DNA from: Pedobacter foliorum
GTDB lineage: Bacteria > Bacteroidota > Bacteroidia > Sphingobacteriales > Sphingobacteriaceae
NCBI RefSeq assembly: GCF_013266735.1
Contig: NZ_JABSNU010000003.1
Location: forward strand, 1-64,000
Direction of reading: 5' to 3'
DNA length: 64,000 nt
Positions 18,571-27,298 of the stretch are shown here, one piece after another. Position 1 is the first letter of the stretch, and every line of letters begins with the position of its first letter. The notes under the pieces were generated by a model, which did no database searches, was not told the DNA's origin, and saw nothing but the letters and a program-made list of their open reading frames with translations. The translations under genes were made by a program, and so were the position numbers.

Positions 18571-18601
18571 CAAAGGTATAAACTATTTATTAATTCTACA
18601 A
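18571..18601 (-). promoter_or_regulatory. efp: Bacteroidota-type promoter of efp
   Basis: On the minus strand, TACCTTTG (18571-18578) is the -7 element and TTG (18599-18601) lies 20 bp upstream, matching the phylum's consensus. It gives an untranslated leader of about 40 bases before the ATG at 18525. Confidence 0.7.
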
Positions 18602-18681
18602 TAGTAATTTAAAAATTTATTTTTATCGTTCTTTAACGCTCAAATCGACCGCTTTTAGCCTCTACACAAATATAATTTTTG

Positions 18682-19296
18682 TTATTTATAATCCGTGATT
18701 TGAACAAAATGGTTACAAAAAGAATATTCTGCTTCCTGATTAGAGCCTACAATTACAAGTCTGTTGTCTGTAAAACGCTCTATTAACTCATGATACCACG
18801 AAACCCCTTGCTTATCCAGATTTGAGGTGGGTTCATCCAATAAAAGTATCGGTGTTTCCGTGCAACAGGCTAGAACAAGCTTAGTTCTCTGTTTCATTCC
18901 TGAGGAGAAGTGCTTTAAAGCCTTGTCTTGCGATTTCTTTAGTCCAAGCAGCTCTAACACCATCCCTTCATCAAAATCCTTGTGAAGCTGCTTAAACTTG
19001 AAATGGAAATCTATAGTTTCCTGTAGTGTGAATTCTTCAATCAGATCTAAGTAAGGAGCGGCAAAACTAACATACTGATATATTTTTTCTACCGCTATAC
19101 TCTTTTCTTGATCATAAGTAATAATACCTTCAGATGGAGATAAATTACCTAATATAACACTCAATAGAGTGGATTTTCCAGAACCATTTGGGCCTAAAAT
19201 TGCGTATTTACCGCCAGAATTGAATTGATAGTTTATTCCTTTAAAAATCCACTCCTGGTTAAATCTTCGCCCAATGTCCTGTAAAGTAATTGTCAT
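18682..19296 (-). CDS. Lone ABC transporter ATP-binding protein at the end of the lpx operon
   Basis: A 204-residue ABC ATPase. Walker A (GPNGSGKST, 35-43), the signature (HFSSGMKQR) and Walker B with the catalytic Glu (ILLLDEPTSNLD) are present. The Q-loop position reads SFAAPYL without Gln, and the H-loop position reads VGSNQ with Asn instead of His, so two nearly universal residues are changed. No permease gene is adjacent. It follows lpxA by 10 bases and is probably co-transcribed with the lipid A genes, so an envelope or lipid role is possible; the transported substrate is unknown. Confidence 0.85.
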   Translation of the reverse strand: MTITLQDIGRRFNQEWIFKGINYQFNSGGKYAILGPNGSGKSTLLSVILGNLSPSEGIITYDQEKSIAVEKIYQYVSFAAPYLDLIEEFTLQETIDFHFKFKQLHKDFDEGMVLELLGLKKSQDKALKHFSSGMKQRTKLVLACCTETPILLLDEPTSNLDKQGVSWYHELIERFTDNRLVIVGSNQEAEYSFCNHFVQITDYK

Positions 19297-19306
19297 TGAT
19301 GATCAA

Positions 19307-20092
19307 TTAGCTCCCAGAGCCAAAGCCCTTCATCACGCCTCTATTAGAGTTTCTGATAAAATCTACAATTTCGTCGCGGATTTCTGTAGGCTTAAATTCT
19401 GCTTCAATCATATCTAACGCCTTTGTAACGTTATTATGTTTCACAAATAATACCCTGTAAATCTCCTGTATTTCATTAATCTTTTCAGAAGAGAAACCTC
19501 TTCTTCTTAAACCAACAGAGTTAATACCTGCATACGAAAGCGGCTCTCTTGCCGCCTTAACGTAAGGAGGAACATCTTTTCTTACCAATGAACCACCGGT
19601 AACAAAGGCATGAGCGCCCACTTTTACAAATTGATGAATAGCTACCAATCCTGCTAACACAACATAATTACCAATTGTGATGTGGCCTGCAAGGGTTGTA
19701 CTGTTCGAAAAAATGCAATAATCCCCAACTTCGCAGTCATGGGCAATATGTGAATACGCCTGTATAAGACAGTTACTGCCTATTACAGTCTTCCATTTAT
19801 CTTTTGTTCCTCTGTTAATAGTAACACACTCTCTGATTGTGGTATTATCTCCAATTTCAGCTGTAGTTACCTCTCCTGCAAACTTTAAATCCTGAGGGAC
19901 TCCGGAGATCACAGAGCCAGGGAAAACCCGGCAATTCTTTCCAATACGAGCGCCATCCATGATGACAACGTTAGATCCGATCCAGGTTCCTTCACCGATC
20001 TCAACATCCTTATGTATTACTGCAAAAGGTTCAATTACCACATTGTCGGCAATTTTTGCCTGTGGGTGTATATACGCTAGGGGTTGTATCAT
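19307..20092 (-). CDS. lpxA: UDP-N-acetylglucosamine acyltransferase
   Basis: First step of lipid A synthesis: transfers an acyl chain from acyl-ACP to the 3-OH of UDP-GlcNAc. The left-handed beta-helix is visible as hexapeptide repeats from residue 2 to about 190, with the catalytic histidine in AYSHIAHDCEVGD and the family block GLRRRGFS followed by the helical C-terminus. Length 261 residues is usual. Its ATG overlaps the end of the lpxC/fabZ gene by 4 bases. The operon order lpxD-lpxC/fabZ-lpxA is standard for this phylum. Confidence 0.96.
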   Translation of the reverse strand: MIQPLAYIHPQAKIADNVVIEPFAVIHKDVEIGEGTWIGSNVVIMDGARIGKNCRVFPGSVISGVPQDLKFAGEVTTAEIGDNTTIRECVTINRGTKDKWKTVIGSNCLIQAYSHIAHDCEVGDYCIFSNSTTLAGHITIGNYVVLAGLVAIHQFVKVGAHAFVTGGSLVRKDVPPYVKAAREPLSYAGINSVGLRRRGFSSEKINEIQEIYRVLFVKHNNVTKALDMIEAEFKPTEIRDEIVDFIRNSNRGVMKGFGSGS

Positions 20093-21501
20093 GCTACGGG
20101 TTCGCTATCTTTTACTTTTACAATTTGTGCCATCATCTCTGCTTCCACAACTACTTTGCCTCCAACCATTCCGACGCCTTTCATCTGGGCAATTCCCCTT
20201 CTGATAGGCTCCATCAAATCGCATCTGAAAACAATAGTATCGCCTGGCGATACCTGAGCCCTAAAGCGGACGTTATCTATTTTTAAGAACAAAGTAAGGT
20301 AATTTCTTGGATCTGGAACTGTACTCAATACCAAAATACCTCCAGTTTGAGCCATTGCCTCAATCTGAATTACACCTGGAAAAACTGGTGCTCCAGGGAA
20401 ATGTCCTTTAAAAAACTCTTCGTTCATTGTTACATTCTTAACACCAACTACGTGTGTTTTAGAAAGTTCCAATATTTTATCGATAAACAAAAAGGGTTGT
20501 CTATGTGGTAAAATATCCATAATCTGAACCACATCATAAAGTGGCTTTACCGATGGATCATAAACATGCTGTACCTTTTTATTTTTTTCTTTTTTGATTG
20601 CTGCCTTGATCTTTTTAGCAAATGCAACATTTGCTGCGTGACCAGGACGAGCTGCCATAATATGACCTTTCAAGTGTACCCCAACAAGCGCTAAATCACC
20701 AATCATATCTAATAATTTATGTCTGGCAGGCTCGTTTTGATACCTTAATTCCATGTTATTTAATATCCCTTGCGGAGCAACTTCAATCGCTTTTCTGTTA
20801 AATATCGTAGCTAAATGGTCCAGTTCTTCTTTCGTAACTTCCTTATCTACAATAACAATAGCATTATTTAAATCACCACCTTTAATCAGGTTGTTTTGCA
20901 ATTGATATTCAAGTTCATGCAAGAAACAGAAGGTTCTGCATGACGCAATTTCCTTTTTAAATTCAGCAATACTTGAAATGCCAGCGTGCTGACTTCCCAA
21001 TACCGGTGAATTATAATCGATCATACAGGTAAACCTATAATCATCAAGAGGCATTGCAACAATCTCTACCTTTCTATCAGGCTCAGCATAAGTAATGTTG
21101 TGTGGTATTTGGAAATACTCACGATCTACTTCCTGTTGCTGTATTCCTGCGGCTTCAAGTGCATCCAAAAACAGAATTGCACTACCATCCATAATTGGTG
21201 TTTCAGGACCGTCCACTTTCATAAGGACGTTATCCAGATCCATACCAACAAGCGAGGCCATAACGTGCTCAACGGTACTTACACTAGCCCCATTCTGAGA
21301 AATAGTTGTTCCTCTGGCTGTGTCAGTAACATTATCACAATCTGCATCAACGATTGGGCTTCCGGGTAAATCAATTCTTTGGAATTTAAATCCATGATTT
21401 TCAGGCGCCGGACAAAAAGTTAATGTAACATTTGCTCCAGTATGCAGGCCTACCCCTTTTACGGAAACTTCGTTTTTTATGGTCTTTTGTTTAACGTTCA
21501 T
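20089..21501 (-). CDS. lpxC/fabZ: Bifunctional UDP-3-O-acyl-GlcNAc deacetylase / 3-hydroxyacyl-ACP dehydratase
   Basis: A natural fusion of LpxC (residues 1 to about 310), the committed deacetylase of lipid A synthesis, with FabZ (about 325-470), the dehydratase of fatty acid synthesis. LpxC zinc ligands appear in STVEHVMASL (His79), HKLLDMIGDLAL (His and Asp), and the general acid His in LKGHIMAARPGH. FabZ shows ILPHRQPFLFID and the catalytic pair in FKGHFPGAPVFPGVIQIEAM. The fusion links two enzymes competing for hydroxyacyl-ACP and is well known in Bacteroidota. The frame opens earlier (21531), but the ATG at 21501 fits the LpxC start and overlaps lpxD by 11 bases. Confidence 0.96.
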   Translation of the reverse strand: MNVKQKTIKNEVSVKGVGLHTGANVTLTFCPAPENHGFKFQRIDLPGSPIVDADCDNVTDTARGTTISQNGASVSTVEHVMASLVGMDLDNVLMKVDGPETPIMDGSAILFLDALEAAGIQQQEVDREYFQIPHNITYAEPDRKVEIVAMPLDDYRFTCMIDYNSPVLGSQHAGISSIAEFKKEIASCRTFCFLHELEYQLQNNLIKGGDLNNAIVIVDKEVTKEELDHLATIFNRKAIEVAPQGILNNMELRYQNEPARHKLLDMIGDLALVGVHLKGHIMAARPGHAANVAFAKKIKAAIKKEKNKKVQHVYDPSVKPLYDVVQIMDILPHRQPFLFIDKILELSKTHVVGVKNVTMNEEFFKGHFPGAPVFPGVIQIEAMAQTGGILVLSTVPDPRNYLTLFLKIDNVRFRAQVSPGDTIVFRCDLMEPIRRGIAQMKGVGMVGGKVVVEAEMMAQIVKVKDSEPVA

Positions 21502-22576
21502 TATTATCTTGTATTGTACTTTTTTGTTCAATTAAGGCTCTTAATTGCGAAATAGTTGTTTCTAAAGCTGCAATTCTTTTTTCGACAGAAGGCAGCTGTT
21601 TAAATATTACAGATGCACGCATCCAGTCTCTTAATGGTTGAGCAGGACTGCCGTGCCATTGTTTATTCTCTTCCGTTGTGCTAAAATTAATTCCAGCCTG
21701 AGCGCCTATCTGCGTCCCTTTTGCCAGAGAAAGATGCCCTGCGATACCAACCTGGCCACCAACTACCGACTTTTCGCCGAGTTTAGTACTTCCAGAAATA
21801 CCGGTTTGTGCAGCTACAACACTATGCTCACCAACATCAACGTTGTGCGCAATTTGAATTAGATTGTCAAGCTTAACCCCTTTTCTTATAAAAGTTGAGC
21901 CCATTGTTGCCCTATCTATTGTTGTATTGGCGCCAATTTCTACATCATCTTCAATAACAACATTACCAATTTGGGCAATTTTTGAATATGTTCCGTCTGG
22001 TTGTGGAGCAAATCCAAAGCCATCACTTCCTACTACTGTATTCGCGTGTATAAAAACGCGATCACCAATAACAGTTCTATTATAAATCTTTACCCCAGGA
22101 AAAATAGTACATCCGGTTCCAATTTTGGTATCCGGGCCTACATAAACCTGAGCTAATATTTTCGAATTATCTCCTATTTCAACGTTCTCTGCGATATAAG
22201 AAAAAGCAGCAACAAAAACATTCTTGCCTAGTTTTGCGGTAGGATGAACGAAAGAAGGCTGCTCAATTCCTGAAGAATCACCCAACTGACTAATTACCTC
22301 ATTATATCGATCTAACAGGACAGAAAATGCACTATAGGGATCTGCAACCTTAATCAAGGTACTTTTCACTGCCTGTGATGGCAAGAAATCTTGACTAACA
22401 ATGACTACAGAAGCATTGGTAGAATATAAATAATTCTCGTATTTAGGATTAGACAAAAAGCACAAAGATCCAGGCTTACCATCTTCTATTTTAGAAAGCT
22501 CTTCGACTTTTGCATTTTCGTCGCCCTCAATGGTGCCATTTATAAATTCGCTTATCTGCTTGGCAGTAAATTGCAT
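21491..22576 (-). CDS. lpxD: UDP-3-O-(3-hydroxyacyl)glucosamine N-acyltransferase
   Basis: Third enzyme of lipid A synthesis; adds the second hydroxyacyl chain. An N-terminal uridine-binding domain (residues 1-105) is followed by a long left-handed beta-helix of hexapeptide repeats with the catalytic histidine region NLIQIAHNVDVGEHSVVAAQ, and a C-terminal helix (IAALETTISQLRALIEQ). The length of 361 residues is slightly above the usual 340-350 because of the C-terminal helix. It is the first gene of the lpx operon. A consensus promoter ends only 4 bases before the ATG, so the mRNA may be leaderless. Confidence 0.95.
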   Translation of the reverse strand: MQFTAKQISEFINGTIEGDENAKVEELSKIEDGKPGSLCFLSNPKYENYLYSTNASVVIVSQDFLPSQAVKSTLIKVADPYSAFSVLLDRYNEVISQLGDSSGIEQPSFVHPTAKLGKNVFVAAFSYIAENVEIGDNSKILAQVYVGPDTKIGTGCTIFPGVKIYNRTVIGDRVFIHANTVVGSDGFGFAPQPDGTYSKIAQIGNVVIEDDVEIGANTTIDRATMGSTFIRKGVKLDNLIQIAHNVDVGEHSVVAAQTGISGSTKLGEKSVVGGQVGIAGHLSLAKGTQIGAQAGINFSTTEENKQWHGSPAQPLRDWMRASVIFKQLPSVEKRIAALETTISQLRALIEQKSTIQDNNER

Positions 22577-22580
22577 TTTA

Positions 22581-22611
22581 CAAAGTTATATGTTAAATTG
22601 ATATGAACAAA
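22581..22611 (-). promoter_or_regulatory. Consensus promoter of the lpx operon
   Basis: On the minus strand, TTTG (22608-22611), 19 bp, then TAACTTTG (22581-22588) is a perfect match to the Bacteroidota promoter TTTG-N19-TAnnTTTG. The -7 box ends 4 bases before the lpxD ATG, so transcription would start at or very near the start codon. Confidence 0.75.
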
Positions 22612-22696
22612 TAAACCTATTTAGGTTATTATAATTCCTTCTTAGATTTAAGAAACTAAAAACGGGATTAAAAATTAATTATTTTGTTAAAGTATG

Positions 22697-23920
22697 CTAA
22701 ATTATCCTTGGATAGCATAATATGTGCTTTTTCACTGTTTTGTCTAAAGATTCTAAGTTAGATAAATCTGATGCTTTTGCAATATCAATTATGATATTGT
22801 TTTTCAGTAGTATATTAATATTGCTGTGTCCTGCATCATAAGCCCTGTTTCTCACTACGTCTGTAAAGACAAAATAGGACACTTCATCCTCAGTAAGCTT
22901 TAAAAATTCTGCAGTGTTTTCCTTAAGTACATCTACTCTGGACTGATCAGGAGCATCATTTGTAATCTCTACTTTATAGAGATTCCTATTGGTAAGCATT
23001 TTACATAACTGTGCCAATATCCTGTCAGGATGGTCGCGCCAAACTTTTATTGAAGCAAATATATCCTGATCGTCAAGCTTAGTAAACATGGATAAATGAA
23101 TGTCTGCAGAAAAGAAATCCTCTTCAGTAACATCATTTTTTAAAAAATGCTGAAGGGCTGGAGTAGCAAAAAGAGTTTCTCCTTTTACTGCCAGTTCCTT
23201 TGCGCGTTTCAGAATTTTAACCAGCACCATCTCTCCCGCAATAACAGTTTTATGCAAATAAACCTGCCAATACATCAGTCTTCTGGATATCAAGAAATTC
23301 TCAATAGAATAAATACCCTTTTCCTCAATTACCAGATTATCATCCAGCACATTAAACATCTTAATAATGCGGTCAAAACTAATTACTCCTTCGCTTACTC
23401 CTGTAAAGAAGCTGTCTCTGTTCAGATAATCCATTCTATCCAGATCTAACTGACCAGAAACAAGTTGAGCAAGAAAGTTCTTATGGTATTTACCTTTAAA
23501 AATATTAATTGCGGGGGTTAACCGGCCATCAAACTCAGCATTCAGCTTCTCCATAATTAACATGGAAATATCTTCATGCTTTATTCCATGAACCAGCGAA
23601 TATTCGAGTGCATGTGAAAAAGGACCATGTCCGATGTCATGTAGTAAGATTGCAATTGTGGCAGCCTCTTCTTCTTCCCTGTTAATCTCATGCCCCTTGC
23701 TTCTCAGAATTTCAATAGCCAATCCCATCAGATGCATTGCTCCTAAAGCATGGTGAAAACGGGTGTGTAATGCCCCCGGATATACCAAATGGGTCATTCC
23801 CAATTGCTTTATATACCTCAACCTTTGAAAATACGGATGAGATATCAGATCAAATACTATTTCTGAAGGAATGTTTATGAATCCATATACCGGATCATTT
23901 ATTATTTTCTTTTTGTTCAA
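22697..23920 (-). CDS. HD-domain phosphohydrolase (COG1078 type)
   Basis: A 407-residue metal-dependent phosphohydrolase related to dGTPases. The HD motif set is complete: RFHHALGAMHL (His56), ILLHDIGHGPFSHALE (His94-Asp95, His98) and QLDLDRMDYLNRD (later Asp). Proteins of this group act on (d)NTPs or related nucleotides, but the substrate here is unknown. The start codon is TTG (23918-23920); the following residues NKKKIINDPVYGFINIP are the usual family beginning, and no ATG fits better. It is divergent from porX. Confidence 0.88.
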   Translation of the reverse strand: MNKKKIINDPVYGFINIPSEIVFDLISHPYFQRLRYIKQLGMTHLVYPGALHTRFHHALGAMHLMGLAIEILRSKGHEINREEEEAATIAILLHDIGHGPFSHALEYSLVHGIKHEDISMLIMEKLNAEFDGRLTPAINIFKGKYHKNFLAQLVSGQLDLDRMDYLNRDSFFTGVSEGVISFDRIIKMFNVLDDNLVIEEKGIYSIENFLISRRLMYWQVYLHKTVIAGEMVLVKILKRAKELAVKGETLFATPALQHFLKNDVTEEDFFSADIHLSMFTKLDDQDIFASIKVWRDHPDRILAQLCKMLTNRNLYKVEITNDAPDQSRVDVLKENTAEFLKLTEDEVSYFVFTDVVRNRAYDAGHSNINILLKNNIIIDIAKASDLSNLESLDKTVKKHILCYPRII

Positions 23921-24025
23921 TCCTTAAAAATAAATTATACGGTACAAAAATTGCTATTTTTATCCATAGTAAGAAAGACACGCTCTCTTTTTGACAAATT
24001 AAATTCACATTATAGAAATACGATA

Positions 24026-25579
24026 ATGCAGGAAACCAAGATTCTATGGGCCGACGATGAGATAAACTTATTAAAACCACATATATTACTTTTAAACGAA
24101 AAGGGATACCACGTTACTACTTATACCAATGGTAATGATGCTCTTGAAGCATTTGGTAAAGAACACTTTGACCTTGTTTTTCTTGATGAAAACATGCCCG
24201 GAATGAGTGGTCTTGAAACGCTTACGGCAATCAAAAATATTAGAAACGATGTCCCTGTTGTACTAATTACCAAAAGTGAAGAAGAAAACTTAATGGAGGA
24301 CGCCATTGGATCTAAAATAGATGATTACCTTATTAAGCCGGTTAACCCTAAGCAGGTTTTGTTGACCATAAAAAAAATAATAGACAACAAGCGCCTGGTA
24401 AGCGAGAGGACATCCATGGCCTATCAACAAGACTTCAGACGTTTGGGCATGACATTGAATGACAAACTGAGCTATGATGAATGGGTAGATGTTTATAAAA
24501 AACTAGTATTCTGGGAGCTTGAGCTGGAAAAACTTGATGACCCACAGATGCATGAAATTCTAACCATGCAAAAGTCAGAGGCCAACATGCAGTTCTCAAA
24601 ATTCATCGAAGATCATTATCTGGGTTGGGTTAACGGAAAAGGTAAAGCTCCGTTGTTATCAAATGAGCTCTTAAAGAAAAAAGTGTTCCCTTTGCTAAGC
24701 AACAATGTTCCGGTCTTTTTTATCCTTATTGATAACTTACGTTATGATCAATGGAGAATTATCAATCCCCTAATTACTGAGCACTTCCGTTTGGATGAAG
24801 AGGATACCTATTCGAGTATATTGCCTACAGCAACCCAATATGCACGTAATTCTATATTTTCAGGCTTAATGCCTTTAGAGATGGAAAAACGTTTCCCTGG
24901 TTTATGGCAAAACGACGACGATGAGGGCGGAAAAAACATGCACGAAGGTGCCTTCTTAGCTGACCAGATTAAACGCAGTCTACGCAAAGACTGTAAGTTC
25001 AGCTATAACAAAATACTAACTTATGATGACGGAAAAGCATTAAATGAGCAGGTTAACAACTTGCTTCAAAACGAGTTTAACGCCATTGTATATAACTTTG
25101 TCGATATGCTATCACATGCCCGTACAGACATGCAGATGATTCGTGAGTTAGCTAACGACGACGCCGCTTACAGGTCATTAACCTTGTCATGGTTTGAGCA
25201 TTCACCACTAATGGATCTTTTGAAAAAAATAGCTCAGAAGAACGTTAAGGTCGTCATTACAACAGATCACGGTACCATTAGGGTAAAGCACCCAAGCAAA
25301 GTTATTGGCGATAGAAACACCAATACAAACCTTCGCTACAAACAAGGGCGTAATCTTAACTTCAATGCAAAAGAGGTTTTTCTAATTAAAAACCCTCATG
25401 AAGCTCAATTACCAAAAATCAACATCAGTTCAAATTATATCTTTGCTAAAGAAGACCGTTATTTTGTTTACCAGAACAACTATAACCAGTTTGTAAACTA
25501 TTATAATGAAACCTTCCAACACGGAGGTATTTCTTTAGAAGAGATGATCATACCAATTGCCACATACAGTTCAAAATAA
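24026..25579 (+). CDS. porX: PorX-like response regulator with PglZ domain (type IX secretion control)
   Basis: Response regulator that controls the type IX secretion system in Bacteroidota. Residues 1-125 are a receiver domain with acidic pocket Asp10-Asp11, phospho-acceptor Asp54 in LVFLDENMPG, and conserved Lys in YLIKPV. A helical linker precedes a PglZ/alkaline phosphatase-like domain with metal and nucleophile motifs in FILIDNLRYDQW, LPTATQYARNS (Thr) and TTDHGTIRV. In Porphyromonas, PorX partners PorY and SigP and its PglZ domain hydrolyses oligonucleotides. The frame opens at 23951, but the ATG at 24026 gives the normal 517-residue protein. tsaE starts 2 bases after its stop. Confidence 0.92.
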   Translation: MQETKILWADDEINLLKPHILLLNEKGYHVTTYTNGNDALEAFGKEHFDLVFLDENMPGMSGLETLTAIKNIRNDVPVVLITKSEEENLMEDAIGSKIDDYLIKPVNPKQVLLTIKKIIDNKRLVSERTSMAYQQDFRRLGMTLNDKLSYDEWVDVYKKLVFWELELEKLDDPQMHEILTMQKSEANMQFSKFIEDHYLGWVNGKGKAPLLSNELLKKKVFPLLSNNVPVFFILIDNLRYDQWRIINPLITEHFRLDEEDTYSSILPTATQYARNSIFSGLMPLEMEKRFPGLWQNDDDEGGKNMHEGAFLADQIKRSLRKDCKFSYNKILTYDDGKALNEQVNNLLQNEFNAIVYNFVDMLSHARTDMQMIRELANDDAAYRSLTLSWFEHSPLMDLLKKIAQKNVKVVITTDHGTIRVKHPSKVIGDRNTNTNLRYKQGRNLNFNAKEVFLIKNPHEAQLPKINISSNYIFAKEDRYFVYQNNYNQFVNYYNETFQHGGISLEEMIIPIATYSSK

Positions 25580-25581
25580 CA

Positions 25582-25998
25582 ATGAATATTAATGTAAACA
25601 GCTTGTCTGATTTAGATCAAGCCGCTATTTCCCTTTTAGATTTTGCCGGAGCTGAAAAGATATTTGTTTTCGAAGGCGACATGGGGGCTGGAAAAACAAC
25701 TTTTATTAAGGTTTTAGCTAAAGCCTTAGGCGTAAAAGAACTGGTTTCCAGCCCAACCTTCTCTATTGTAAACGAATATGAAGCAGAAGGCAATACTTTT
25801 TACCATTTCGATTTCTATCGCATTAAAAACCTTCAGGAAGCGTACGACATCGGTTATGAAGAATACTTTTATTCTGGAAACACCTGCTTTATTGAATGGC
25901 CTGAAAAGGTTGAAGAGTTATTGCCAGAGCACTATATAAAAGTTGAGATCAAAATGTTAAGCGAAAACGAGAGGCTACTGTCCATCAATAAAATATAA
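25582..25998 (+). CDS. tsaE: tRNA threonylcarbamoyladenosine synthesis ATPase TsaE
   Basis: Small P-loop ATPase needed for t6A37 modification of ANN-decoding tRNAs, acting with TsaB, TsaC and TsaD. Walker A is GDMGAGKTTF near residue 33; SPTFSIVNEYE, YHFDFYRIK and FIEWPEKV are the other family signatures. The 138-residue length is normal. It is probably translated from the same message as porX (2-base gap) and is followed after 65 bases by ald. Confidence 0.95.
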   Translation: MNINVNSLSDLDQAAISLLDFAGAEKIFVFEGDMGAGKTTFIKVLAKALGVKELVSSPTFSIVNEYEAEGNTFYHFDFYRIKNLQEAYDIGYEEYFYSGNTCFIEWPEKVEELLPEHYIKVEIKMLSENERLLSINKI

Positions 25999-26063
25999 AA
26001 TGGCAAACCTTAGTTTTTAGGTTATTTTTCTTAATTTCAAGCTAAAATATCACATAAACAAAT

Positions 26064-27290
26064 ATGGCTACAGGATTACGCGAAGGTATGGCCTCCATTG
26101 CTCAAAAAGGGCTTTTACAGCCTAAAGAGACAATGTCAGAAACCAGTCAGAAAAGCAATAGTTTGTATATTGGCATTCCAAAAGAAATCTCATTTCAGGA
26201 AAACCGAATTGCCCTAACCCCATTATCCGTTGCCCTTTTGGTCAATAATGGCCATAAGGTTGTTATAGAAACCGGCGCGGGGGTAGGCTCAAACTTTTCC
26301 GATAACGACTATAGCGAACAAGGCGCAATCATCGCTTTTAACAAAAAAGATGTTTTTAACGCCGATATCCTGGTAAAAATAGCTCCGCCAACTTTAGAGG
26401 AAGTTGCTCTAATGCATAAGGGGCAAACTTTAATATCCGCACTTCAAATGGGCGGATTAAAAGAAACCTACCTTAAAGCCCTTCTTAATAAGAAAATCAA
26501 TGCCATTTGCTTCGAAAACCTAAGGGACGAAGGAAACATCCTGAGTGTAGTACGTGCAATGAGCGAAATTGTTGGCGCAACATCAATTTTTATTGCTGCA
26601 GAATACCTCAGTAACGTAACAGGAGGAAAAGGCCTCATGCTTGGTGGCTTTACCGGTGTCCCGCCAACTGAGATCGTAATTCTTGGAGCAGGAACCGTTG
26701 GCGAATATGCTGCGCGTACAGCCCTTGCGCTAGGAGCAGAAGTGAAAGTGTTCGACAGCTCTATTTATCGTCTTAGACGGCTTCAAAACAACCTCGGAAG
26801 TCGTGTTTTCACTTCGGTTATGCAACCAATTGTTCTTGGAAAAGCAATTACCACTTGTGATGTTGTCATTGGAGCAATTAGAGCAAAGCACGGAAGAAGC
26901 CCATGCATCGTAATGGAAGAAATGGTAACCAGAATGAAGCCCAATTCTGTTGTAATTGACGTAAGTATTGATCAGGGTGGATGTTTTGAAACATCCGAAG
27001 TAACAAACCATAAAGATCCGGTATTTAGAAAACATGATGTAATCCATTATTGCGTTCCTAATATCGCTTCGCGCGTACCTAGAACGGCCTCTTATGCCCT
27101 TACAAATATATTTACTCCAATTCTTGTGGATATAGGCGATATGGGCGGATTAATGAATGTTGTGTGGAGTAAACCTGGTATCAGAGAAGCGCTATACATC
27201 TATCAAGGACATTTAACGAACAAAGATCTTGCAAACATGTATAACCTTCCATACAAGGACATTGAGTTGCTAGTCGTCTCAAATCAATAG
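26064..27290 (+). CDS. ald: Alanine dehydrogenase
   Basis: NAD-dependent, reversible deamination of L-alanine to pyruvate and ammonia. It has the AlaDH/PNT fold: N-terminal IGIPKEISFQENRIALTP with the substrate-binding residues, and the Rossmann segment VILGAGTVGEYAARTAL for NAD. The 408 residues exceed typical 370-residue AlaDH enzymes because of about 33 extra N-terminal residues (to SNSLYIG); such extended forms are common in Bacteroidota. The gene is followed 8 bases later by a D-Ala-D-Ala dipeptidase gene, suggesting joint use of alanine released from cell wall material. Confidence 0.92.
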   Translation: MATGLREGMASIAQKGLLQPKETMSETSQKSNSLYIGIPKEISFQENRIALTPLSVALLVNNGHKVVIETGAGVGSNFSDNDYSEQGAIIAFNKKDVFNADILVKIAPPTLEEVALMHKGQTLISALQMGGLKETYLKALLNKKINAICFENLRDEGNILSVVRAMSEIVGATSIFIAAEYLSNVTGGKGLMLGGFTGVPPTEIVILGAGTVGEYAARTALALGAEVKVFDSSIYRLRRLQNNLGSRVFTSVMQPIVLGKAITTCDVVIGAIRAKHGRSPCIVMEEMVTRMKPNSVVIDVSIDQGGCFETSEVTNHKDPVFRKHDVIHYCVPNIASRVPRTASYALTNIFTPILVDIGDMGGLMNVVWSKPGIREALYIYQGHLTNKDLANMYNLPYKDIELLVVSNQ

Positions 27291-27298
27291 CCCAGAGG

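Noticed and set aside
18526..18573. N-terminal extension of EF-P beginning at 18573
   Set aside because: The ATG is inside the promoter -7 box and the extra 16 residues are not part of the EF-P fold.
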